Below are positions 18,073-26,600 of a stretch of 64,000 nucleotides of DNA, piece after piece. The translations under genes were made by a program, and so were the position numbers. Numbering within the stretch: position 1 is the stretch's first letter; the number at the start of each line of letters is the position of its first letter. The notes under the pieces were generated by a model that was not told the origin of the DNA, ran no database searches, and worked only from the letters and a program-made list of their open reading frames with translations. The stretch is from DAINRZ01 sp964634885 (GTDB taxonomy: Bacteria > Bacteroidota > Ignavibacteria > Kapaibacteriales > UBA2268): the NCBI GenBank assembly GCA_964634885.1, contig CAZWLN010000021.1, forward strand, positions 1 to 64,000, read 5' to 3'.

Positions 18073-18138
18073 GATCAGCCTTTAATTCTTTACAATTATA
18101 AAAAATACTCTTAACAGAATTCAATATCATAAATTAAG

Positions 18139-18249
18139 TTGCCACGATATTCAGTACCGTAGTTGGCTGCGTTCATCAAACAGATCAAAGATCCAGGGTA
18201 CGAGGAATGATGAAGCAACACAAAACACAGCTTCTAAAAGTCGTGGCAA
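18139..18249. repeat. 9-bp inverted repeat pair in the dsrC-dsrM spacer
   Basis: TTGCCACGA at 18139-18147 and TCGTGGCAA at 18241-18249 are perfectly complementary, enclosing about 90 bases with no gene. It could close a structured RNA or processing hairpin between dsrC and dsrM, or be a pair of binding half-sites. Function unknown. Confidence 0.45.
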
Positions 18250-18270
18250 TCAATTAATCATAATCCTGAT

Positions 18271-18588
18271 TTACACGCAGCCTGTGGGCTTAGCCAATCC
18301 CGCTACCTTGCAGGCGCCTTTTGCAGGGCCCGACGGGAAAAGTTCATATATTTTCTTCAGGGGATAGCCTGTTTCCTTGCAAAGCTTGCGGATCATCGGT
18401 GCAATTCCGTACTGTGCATTATACTCGCGTAGGTAGTTGATGACTTTCCAGTGTTCCTCGGACAGATCGGTTACGTCTTCAGTTGTTGCAAGCGCTTTGG
18501 CTATTTCTTCATTCCATTCGTCGGGATTAACCATGAAACCGTCTTCATCGACTTCGATTTTTATGGCTTCAAATTCAAACAGAGGCAT
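18271..18588 (-). CDS. dsrC: DsrC-family sulfur carrier with both C-terminal cysteines
   Basis: 105 residues. Start ATG 18588 (MPLFEF) has AGGAG seven bases upstream; the in-frame ATG at 18621 is a non-coding extension. Typical DsrC/TusE fold elements: DEDGFMVNPDEWNEEIA and the helix NAQYGIAPMIRKLCKETG. The C-terminal arm reads ACKVAGLAKPTGCV, so the two conserved Cys are separated by ten residues (CX10C) and the last one is the penultimate residue. By family knowledge this pair distinguishes true DsrC, which forms the trisulfide substrate of DsrMK, from TusE and RspA types with one or no such Cys. Upstream of dsrM and dsrK on the same strand. Confidence 0.88.
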   Translation of the reverse strand: MPLFEFEAIKIEVDEDGFMVNPDEWNEEIAKALATTEDVTDLSEEHWKVINYLREYNAQYGIAPMIRKLCKETGYPLKKIYELFPSGPAKGACKVAGLAKPTGCV

Positions 18589-19219
18589 TAAATTCTCCTG
18601 ATAAATTTTTCCAAATAACAAATATTTACATAAACTACAAAATTATAATTATACTTCAAACTGTGCAAATAATTGCTTAATATTTAATATGATAAAGTAT
18701 AAAATATATTCCTATCCGGGAATAAAAACACAGGTAACGACTGCTGTTACTACAATATTATTCTAAGATAACCAGGCGTCTTAAGTTCGGTAACTCAGAA
18801 GTAACAGAACAGGAGCGGGGTTTCTCCTATTTTATTTTGTTGAACTACCGATCGCTTGAAGCCGGCGGGGTTTATTGCAAATACCATTGCTTTACATCCC
18901 TGCAAATAAAAAAAATCATGATGATAAGGTTCCACACCTTCATTATAAATATAAAAATTCTACCCGTGCGGAATAGCGTGGAGCAATTGAATATTTCTCC
19001 CAAAATTGGGTCAGGCCTGTTCACCGGCAGCATGATAGCCAATGGCACCATTCGGTATTGATCCGTGCGCCGGCTTCAATAATACCATGACGGCAATTGC
19101 GGATGAAATAATTTCCGGATAATTTGAAACATTTTATCTTAATTTGAAGTATATAGAAGTTGGGAAATTTTTCTCAGAAATTTAAATTGTATATTGTAAT
19201 GAGATTTTTTGGAGAGTGT
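18589..19219. other. 631-bp intergenic region between divergent dsrC and peptidase genes
   Basis: No convincing gene; a 74-codon frame at 18837-19061 lacks support. It holds a hairpin (AGGAG 18811-18815 and CTCCT 18824-18828, followed by a T-rich stretch on the plus strand) and the 24-base stretch 18856-18879 that recurs almost exactly at 21366-21390. Promoters for both flanking genes should be here but none was assigned. Confidence 0.5.
18856..18879 (+). repeat. 24-base intergenic motif, copy 1
   Basis: TTGAAGCCGGCGG then GGTTTATTGCA. Matches 21366-21390 with one substitution and one single-base gap. Lies about 340 bases before the peptidase start. Confidence 0.45.
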
Positions 19220-21289
19220 ATGAAAATGAGGTTTATATTGACGGCAGTATTAATCGGAGCTATGGCTCTTAACGGCCTTGCCGCCGCCAATCCCCCTGAA
19301 ACAAGGCGGATTGCTCAAACGGATACGATACATGGTTTTGTGATTACTGATTATTTTCGCTGGCTCGAAACAAAGACTGACCCCGACGTTGCCGGATGGT
19401 CAAGGAGCCAGCACCAATACACTCTCGACGCCATCAGGAGCACACCTGAGATACCGGGCCTGAAGAACGAGATTCGCGCCTACATCGACAGGGATATCGT
19501 CAGTTCGCCGTTCTTCAGGGGCGAACGTGAATTCTTCACCGCCAAGAAAAAAGGCGACCAGCAGTACAAACTATATACAAGGCTTAAGGGTAAAGAGATA
19601 CTGGTATTTGACCCGGAGAAAATCGACACAAGCGGCAAATCCGCCATGTCGGGCATGGTGTTTACAAAAGACGGCAACAAAGCTGCCATTGGACTCCAAA
19701 AGAAAGGAAACGAGATTACCGATTACAGGATCATCGACACCCGTAACGGTAAAATCCTCGGCAATGTACTGAAAGAGGTCTATGGCTTTTCATGGACTAA
19801 GGACGAGAAACATGCCTATATCACAATCAGGAACCAGGAGATCATCAAAAAGCAGGAGCCGCTGAAGACATACCTGCACACAATCGGCGAGGACTTCGGC
19901 AAGAACGTTTTCCTTGGCGCCCCGGCAGACGCAAAGAATAATTTCAATATCTGGGACAGCGACGAGGCAGATATTACCTTCGTTACAGAAGGCGATTTCT
20001 ACTCCGGCTCGGTTAAGATGAAACCGACAGGCTCGAACGAAGATTACAAACTGCTCTACGACAGTAAAAAGTTTGAAGCAAGCCCCCTCGCCAAAAACGG
20101 CAGGATATATTTCATGACAAACCATGAGGCCCCGAACTTCATGATCTACGTTGCCGACTCGGCAAAACCCGAATTCAAGGACTGGAAAGTATTCTACCCG
20201 GAAAAAGAAACTGTGCTGGAGAACTATGTAATTACTTCGGATTATGTAATAATACAGGACAAGAAAGACGTCATCAGCCGTTTGTCAGCCTACGACCTGA
20301 ACGGCAAATTCGTGAAAGAAATTGAACTTCCGGAAACAGCCGACGTTGGCGGCATGTCCTTCCATAAAGAATCGAACTCGGTTTACATTGGGCTTAACAC
20401 CTTCACCTCTGCCTCCAAACTCTACAAACTGGACGGTAAGACACTTCAGTGGCAGTTCGTTTACCAGGACAAACCGCCCATCGACACTAAGGACATAGAG
20501 TCTGAACTGGTATTCTACAAATCATACGACGGCACGAAAATCCCAATGTTCATAATCCATAAAAAAGGCATCACTCTCGACGGGAACAATCCGACAATAC
20601 TCTACGGCTACGGCGGGTTCAACATCAGCGTTGCTTCTCCCGGCTTCATCGGCATGACAGCAGCTTTCATCAACCGTGGCGGCGTCTATGCTCTTGCAGG
20701 CCTGCGCGGCGGCAACGAATACGGCGAGAACTGGCACTTAAACGGCATGCTCTTCAAGAAACAGAATACTTTCGACGATTTTCATGCCGCTGCCGAATAC
20801 CTGATTGAGAACAAGTACACCAGCGCCCAAAAACTGGGCATCAAAGGCGGCAGTAACGGCGGCCTGCTCGTAGGCGCTGCCGTAACTCAGAGGCCCGACC
20901 TGTACAAGGCAGCCATCTGCGCAGTACCGCTTCTCGACATGCTCCGCTACCACAGATTCCTCATCGCCAGGTACTGGATACCCGAATACGGCGACCCGGA
21001 CAAGAAAGAGGATTTCCTGAACATACTGAAATATTCACCTTACCAGAACATTCGCCCCGGTTTCAACTACCCGACGATATTAGTAAAAGCCGGCGAAAAC
21101 GACGCCCGTGTCGATCCGCTCCACGCCAAGAAGTTTGCTGCTGCTTTGCAAAACAACCCAGGACAAAAGAACCCCGTTTACCTCTTCGTCGATTTCGAGA
21201 GCGGCCACGGTTCAGGCCAGTCGGTTGACCAGATGGTCGAGAATTCTGAACTGGAGTGGCGGTTCATCATGCATGCCCTGGGGATGTAG
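19220..21289 (+). CDS. prolyl oligopeptidase family serine peptidase (S9A), exported
   Basis: 689 residues from ATG 19220, chosen because GGAGAG lies just upstream and the signal peptide (MKMRFILTAVLIGAMAL, cleavage after GLAAA) begins there; upstream ATGs would bury the signal peptide. N-terminal POP motif DYFRWLE, a seven-bladed beta-propeller in the middle, and a C-terminal alpha/beta-hydrolase domain with GGSNGG (Ser545), Asp628 in GENDARVD and His663 in FESGHGSG as the triad. It would cleave short proline-containing peptides in the periplasm, unlike the cytosolic animal enzyme. Single-gene unit with a strong terminator downstream at 21439. Confidence 0.92.
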   Translation: MKMRFILTAVLIGAMALNGLAAANPPETRRIAQTDTIHGFVITDYFRWLETKTDPDVAGWSRSQHQYTLDAIRSTPEIPGLKNEIRAYIDRDIVSSPFFRGEREFFTAKKKGDQQYKLYTRLKGKEILVFDPEKIDTSGKSAMSGMVFTKDGNKAAIGLQKKGNEITDYRIIDTRNGKILGNVLKEVYGFSWTKDEKHAYITIRNQEIIKKQEPLKTYLHTIGEDFGKNVFLGAPADAKNNFNIWDSDEADITFVTEGDFYSGSVKMKPTGSNEDYKLLYDSKKFEASPLAKNGRIYFMTNHEAPNFMIYVADSAKPEFKDWKVFYPEKETVLENYVITSDYVIIQDKKDVISRLSAYDLNGKFVKEIELPETADVGGMSFHKESNSVYIGLNTFTSASKLYKLDGKTLQWQFVYQDKPPIDTKDIESELVFYKSYDGTKIPMFIIHKKGITLDGNNPTILYGYGGFNISVASPGFIGMTAAFINRGGVYALAGLRGGNEYGENWHLNGMLFKKQNTFDDFHAAAEYLIENKYTSAQKLGIKGGSNGGLLVGAAVTQRPDLYKAAICAVPLLDMLRYHRFLIARYWIPEYGDPDKKEDFLNILKYSPYQNIRPGFNYPTILVKAGENDARVDPLHAKKFAAALQNNPGQKNPVYLFVDFESGHGSGQSVDQMVENSELEWRFIMHALGM

Positions 21290-21365
21290 CTGACAATCAG
21301 ATGGTCTCCACCTGTGAGCCGGAGTAAATAAGCAGCCTTAAGAAGTATGGGAACTTTCGTAAGGT

Positions 21366-21390
21366 TTGAATCCGGCGGCGGTTTATTGCA
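21366..21390 (+). repeat. 24-base intergenic motif, copy 2
   Basis: TTGAATCCGGCGGC then GGTTTATTGCA, the partner of 18856-18879. It sits 76 bases after the peptidase stop and 49 bases before the terminator. It superficially resembles a tRNA T-arm or a cobalamin riboswitch core, but neither fold can be completed. Confidence 0.45.
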
Positions 21391-21438
21391 GGTCACAAGG
21401 CCATGCGTCTCTTTCGGACAAACACTTTTTCTATTCGG

Positions 21439-21472
21439 ATGGGCTTTACCAGTGAGGTGGAGCCCATTTTTT
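21439..21472 (+). terminator. intrinsic terminator before the metal permease gene
   Basis: ATGGGCT pairs with AGCCCAT, with an inner ACC/GGT, followed by six T. The stem is 7 plus 3 bp. It lies 150 bases after the peptidase stop and 94 bases before the permease start, so it may end the peptidase transcript or act as an attenuator of the permease leader. Confidence 0.8.
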
Positions 21473-21565
21473 GAATACAACAAATTAATATAACCTAATA
21501 TAAAAATAAATACGGACTAATTACTTCTATTATCCGAAGGTTTTGAGAATTGAAAAATTGGCATA

Positions 21566-22852
21566 ATGAATATTATTGATATAATAGTAGAGATATTAGC
21601 AGACACGGCCTATATGTTCGTGGAGATGGCCCCCTATATATTAATAGGCCTTGTTTTCGTAGGCCTGCTCTATATGTTTATTACCAAGGACATGGTGTCG
21701 AAACACATGGGCAATAACAACTTCTGGTCGGTGTTAAAAGCCGCATTGTTCGGCGTTCCACTCCCTCTGTGCTCCTGCGGGGTCATACCCACGGCGGTTT
21801 ATATGTACAGGAACGGAGCATCGAGAAGTTCTGTCGTCTCGTTCCTCATCTCCACCCCTCAAACCGGCATCGACAGCATTATCGCCACTTACGGCATGCT
21901 CGGCTGGGTTTTCGCCGTCTTCCGCCCCCTTGCCGCCTTTGTGATGGGGATAATCGGAGGGCTGACGGTGCGTGTCTTCGAAAGCGGCAGCGACCGTGAA
22001 AAAGACAAAGAAGTAATGAGAATTGCCGCAGAAGAATATACCCTCCCTGAGAAAGGCTTTAAAAACAGGATTAAAAAAGCTGCCCGCTATTCATTCGTCG
22101 AATTCCTGGACGACATCTCGGTGCAGTTCATCTTCGGCATTGCCCTTGCTGGGCTGATTACCTACTTAATTCCCGATGATTTCTTCATGGAATCCGGGAT
22201 CAACAGCGGCATTGCGGGCATGTTGATAATGATTGCCGTAGGCATTCCGATGTACGTGTGCGCAACAGCTTCGATACCTATTGCTATAGCTTTAATGATG
22301 AAAGGATTCTCGCCGGGCACGGCATTTGCTTTCCTGGCAGCCGGCCCTGCTACGAATGCCGCTTCATTGTCGATACTCGTCAAGGCACTCGGTAAGAAGA
22401 CAACATCCATTTTCGTAGCAACAATTGCCGTTCTAAGCCTCATCTTCGGTTTGCTGCTCGACGCCATTTTTGCGGCCGCCGCTATTAGCCCGCACACAAT
22501 GATGATGCACGGCCATGACCACAATAGCGGATTGATTAACGAAGACGTAAAACTATTTTTAAGTATCTTATTTTTAATACTATTATTAATGTCGGTTTAC
22601 AGGAAATACATCAGGAACCGGATAAAGAAAAAGGAGGTTACAATGCAATCGCAGGACATTTTAAAAATAAACATAGAAGGCATGAACTGCAATCATTGTG
22701 TGATGAACGTCAGGAAAGCTATTGAAAAAGTCGAGGGCGTAAAGAGCGTGGAGGTGATTCTCCAGGACGGAACGGCGATAATCGAAGGAGCGCCGGACAT
22801 CGGGAAAGTCAGGCAGTCTGTCGAAGACGTCGGCTATAAAGTCACCGGATAG
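21566..22852 (+). CDS. ArsP/YraQ-type (SO_0444-like) heavy-metal permease fused to HMA domain
   Basis: 428 residues. Residues 1 to about 355 form a DUF318-type permease with eight or more membrane segments and the signature PLPLCSCGVIPTA followed by STPQTGIDS. Near residue 310 there is a His-rich loop (HTMMMHGHDHNSG). The last 65 residues are a heavy-metal-associated domain with GMNCNHC. The layout matches SO_0444-family Cu/Zn efflux transporters, in which the HMA domain may deliver or sense metal. Start ATG 21566. Single-gene unit behind a terminator-like hairpin, with no metal regulator next to it. Substrate (Cu, Zn or organo-arsenical) cannot be fixed from sequence. Confidence 0.85.
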   Translation: MNIIDIIVEILADTAYMFVEMAPYILIGLVFVGLLYMFITKDMVSKHMGNNNFWSVLKAALFGVPLPLCSCGVIPTAVYMYRNGASRSSVVSFLISTPQTGIDSIIATYGMLGWVFAVFRPLAAFVMGIIGGLTVRVFESGSDREKDKEVMRIAAEEYTLPEKGFKNRIKKAARYSFVEFLDDISVQFIFGIALAGLITYLIPDDFFMESGINSGIAGMLIMIAVGIPMYVCATASIPIAIALMMKGFSPGTAFAFLAAGPATNAASLSILVKALGKKTTSIFVATIAVLSLIFGLLLDAIFAAAAISPHTMMMHGHDHNSGLINEDVKLFLSILFLILLLMSVYRKYIRNRIKKKEVTMQSQDILKINIEGMNCNHCVMNVRKAIEKVEGVKSVEVILQDGTAIIEGAPDIGKVRQSVEDVGYKVTG

Positions 22853-22968
22853 AATCCGAAAGAATGTGATTTAAGCAAAAAGGCAGGCTTTCGTCTTAAA
22901 TAGTATTACACAATACGGCAATGTTAACTATTTTTGTAAATAATTGTTTAATTATTCAGAAATAAGAT

Positions 22969-23460
22969 ATGAGCAAAATAGCTGTATATGCAGGAACATT
23001 CGACCCGATTACCAACGGCCATGTCGATGTCATAGAAAGAGCCTCACTTCTCTTCGACAAGGTCATCGTAGTTGTTGCCGTCAATTCAAAGAAGGTCTGC
23101 CTTTTCACCGAGGATGAGCGCCTGCGGATGGCTCAGGAGTCTCTTGTACACTTAAACAACGTCGAGGTTGACATCTGCCGCGGGCTGATTGTTGACTATG
23201 CCATTGAAAGAAACGCTTCGGTTTTGGTCAGGGGCATACGCGCCGTCACCGACTTCGAGTACGAATTCCAGATCTCGCTGATGAACCGCAAGCTCCAGCC
23301 GTCCATCAGCACTATTTTCCTCATGCCCCACGAGAAATATACATACCTGAACTCCAGCATCATACGTGAGCTCTCGGGCTACGACCAGGACGTAAGCGAC
23401 TTTGTTCCCCCTGTCGTTGCAGCCCGCCTGAAGGATAAGTTCAGGAATAACGGCAGGTAA
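22969..23460 (+). CDS. coaD: phosphopantetheine adenylyltransferase
   Basis: 163 residues, full length for CoaD. Motif TFDPITNGHVDVI is the nucleotidyltransferase (T/H)xGH signature, RGIRAVTDFEYEFQ binds pantetheine, and YLNSSIIRELSGY is the C-terminal ISSxxxR-type motif. It transfers AMP from ATP to 4'-phosphopantetheine in CoA synthesis. CoaX for the first step of the pathway is at 48412-49203. Confidence 0.96.
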   Translation: MSKIAVYAGTFDPITNGHVDVIERASLLFDKVIVVVAVNSKKVCLFTEDERLRMAQESLVHLNNVEVDICRGLIVDYAIERNASVLVRGIRAVTDFEYEFQISLMNRKLQPSISTIFLMPHEKYTYLNSSIIRELSGYDQDVSDFVPPVVAARLKDKFRNNGR

Positions 23461-23681
23461 CTGCCCAGTGCAGCTTCCGCCATTCTACTGATTATCCGGG
23501 ATTCGTTTACGGAAAATATTCCGGATTTTCCCCGACAGCTTGTAATTTGCTTTCATTCGGGCAAGAAAAAATTGTATTAAAGTTTTATAGTGTTTATTCG
23601 ATTTTATTATAGGTATCAAGTTACTAAATATTATTGGAGTTACTATTTTTTCTTCGATATATAATCTGAAAGCAAGGATAT

Positions 23682-26600
23682 ATGGCACTTCCAATTACAA
23701 ATACTGAAAACAAAACCGGCAATCCGGAGCCGGAAAACCGGCAGACGGCAGACGGTTCCTTACAAGGCAGGCCGGAAACGACAAAGAACAGCGCCGGGGA
23801 CATCGAATTTGCATATACCAGCCTTCCTGTCCTCATGTTTTCCATCAGCCCTGATTTCAAATTTATTAATACAAGCACTCTGTGGCAGGAGACCATCGGT
23901 TACAGCAGTGAAGAGATATACTCTGTGAATATGTTGGACCTGATCAGCGGTGAATTCCGCCCGCAGGTCCGCGAAACGCTGCTGCCGCTGTTCGGTAAAC
24001 CGGGCCAATGCAGGGATATTGCCTGTCGTTTCGTTGCAAAAAACGGGGAAATAATTGAAGCTTTGCTTTCAAGCGTAACATTGAAGGACATGAACTCCGG
24101 GGAATACAAACTAATAATTACTCTTACCGACATTACAAAAGGTAAAAAAGCTGAAGAAGACCTGAAAAAGACCGAGGTATTGCTCAAATCAATCTCTGAC
24201 CAGATAGCAGATGTGGTTTTCTGTTCCGACAAAAGCGGCTTCATTACATTTGTTTCGCCGAGTTGCAATAATGTAATGGCCTATACACAGGAAGAAATGA
24301 CAGGCAGGCATTACTCTGATTACATTGCCCCGGATTATGTTGACAAAGCGATTTTTTCAATAAGAAAAGCTTTGGAGAATAATATGCCTGTAAAGAACCT
24401 GGAATTGAAACTTGTACGCAAGGACAGGTCTGTTTTCTTCGCAGAACTTAACGCAATCGGGTTACAGTACGGTGACACAGAAGGCATTACAGGCATTATC
24501 CGCGATATTACACAGCGTAAAGAAGCAGAATACGAACTGCTGAACCGCGAAGAAAAGATGAACAGCATTTTTCGTGTCGCTCCCATCGGCATTGGTGTCA
24601 TGAAGGACAGGGTGTTGAACGAGGTAAACAGTATGCTTTGCGAAATGACAGGCTACAGCCCCGGGGAGCTGATAGGCAAAAACATCAGGATGCTCTATGC
24701 GTCCGACCAGGGGTTTATTGCTGCGGGAAAAGATAAATACTGGAAGTATAAAGAGCATAAAGCAGGCTCCATGGAAGCAGTATGGAAGAAAAAGAACGGG
24801 GAAATTATCATCGTCCAGTTAGCTTCGGCGCCTCTCGATTTCGCTGACCTTTCCCGCGGCGATGCCTTTACGGTAATTAACATTACAAAACAGAAAGAAG
24901 CGGAAAAGGACCTGAAAAGAAGCGAAGCCCACTTCAGGGAACTGATCCAGTCGGCCCCCACGCCTGTCGTACTCATTAGGAAAGGCCATATAATATATGC
25001 AAACGAAGCGTTCCGCCTGCTGATTAATATTGCCGAGGACATAACTCTTTCGGATATGCAGATAAAAAGCTTCATCGCCGAAGAAGACATTGCTGCAATC
25101 GACGAATTCCTCGAGACCGAAGACAATACAAAAGAAAAGACATTAACATTGAAATCCTCCGGCAGGAAAATCGACGGTACGGATTTTCCTTACGAAATGA
25201 TTTGCTCTAAAGTATTCCTTGCTGACGGCCTGTCACTGATCGCACATATATCCGATATTACCGACAGATGGAACATGGAAAAACTGACGAGGATAATATC
25301 GGAGATTCAAAACAGTATGATTAATATTGATAATGTCAAAGACTTGTACAGTTTGGTCTCCGAAAAGATACATGAATTGGTAGGCGACTGCATCAGCCTT
25401 ACAACAAAAGTGGACGAAACAGAAGGCATTGCCAGGATCATGGCAATTCACGGACTGGACATGCCTTCGGAAAAAATAGCAGGCATCATGGGTGTGGACC
25501 CGCTTAAAATGTCATATAAGTTAAGCGAGATGACTGAAACAGATATGGTGAAATACAAGAGCGGGAAGCTGGAAACAATTAGCGACGGACTCCATACCCT
25601 GATGGCCGGAAGGATACCAAAAGTGGCATGCAGTATTGTGGAAAAGCTCCTCCGCATCAAATTCACATTTGTACAGGGAATTGTCAATAAGGGTAATTAT
25701 ATGGGAGGGCTCATCCTGTTTACAAGAAGAGACATCCCTCAATTAAAAAATATAATAGAAGAAATTGTTACTCTGGCTTCGACAACCATGTCAAGGATAT
25801 ATGCCGAAGAAGCCTTGAAACGAAGCCGGAAACGGTTCAGGGATATGACGGAAATGCTGCCCCAGGGTGTATATGAGGCTAACCGTGAAGGCTTCATCAC
25901 ATACGCCAACAAGTGCGCTCTTGAAATGTTCGGCTACACTCAGGAAGACGACCTGTCGAAGATTAATGTGATAAACATTATCGCTCCGGAAGACAGGACC
26001 AGGGTACTGGCTTCTTTTACGATGATCGCCACCGAGAGAAAACAAAGCGCTGCGGAGTACACGGCTTTACGCAAGGACCTCACTCAGTTTTCAGTCTTCA
26101 TTTCTTCTTCTCCGATCATTTTCGACAATGAAGTACAGGGAGTAAGGGGCATTGTGATGGATATTACCAGCAGGAAGTCGATGGAGAATGCCCTGAAAGA
26201 AAGTGAAGAGAAATACAAGGCAGCTTTTCTTACGAGTCCGGACTCCATCAGCATCACTAATCTTGAAGGAATGTACCAGGACGTAAATGACGGCTTCTGC
26301 AGGCTTACGGGCTATAGCAGGGAAGAGGTAATCGGACGTACTACAAAAGACATAAATATCTGGGCTGTGGATGACCACAGGAAAAAACTTCTCGACAACC
26401 TCCTGAAAAATGGATTCGCAGACAACCTCGAATGTCTTTTCAAGATGAAAAACCTGACACTGAAAACGGGATTGATGTCTGCCCGGATAATTCATGTTAA
26501 CGGCCAGCCGCACATTCTCGCCATCGTCAGGGACATCAGCGACAGGAAACTGATGGAGAATGAACTGATTGCCGCAAAAGAAAAAGCGGAAGAATCGGAC

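Noticed and set aside
18837..19061. Possible 74-residue gene upstream of the peptidase
   Set aside because: No ribosome site, no recognisable motif, crosses the shared 24-base repeat.
21361..21390. tRNA T-arm or cobalamin riboswitch core before the metal permease
   Set aside because: GGTTTGAATCC resembles a T-loop, but the 5-bp stem does not pair, and no B12 box or acceptor stem could be found.
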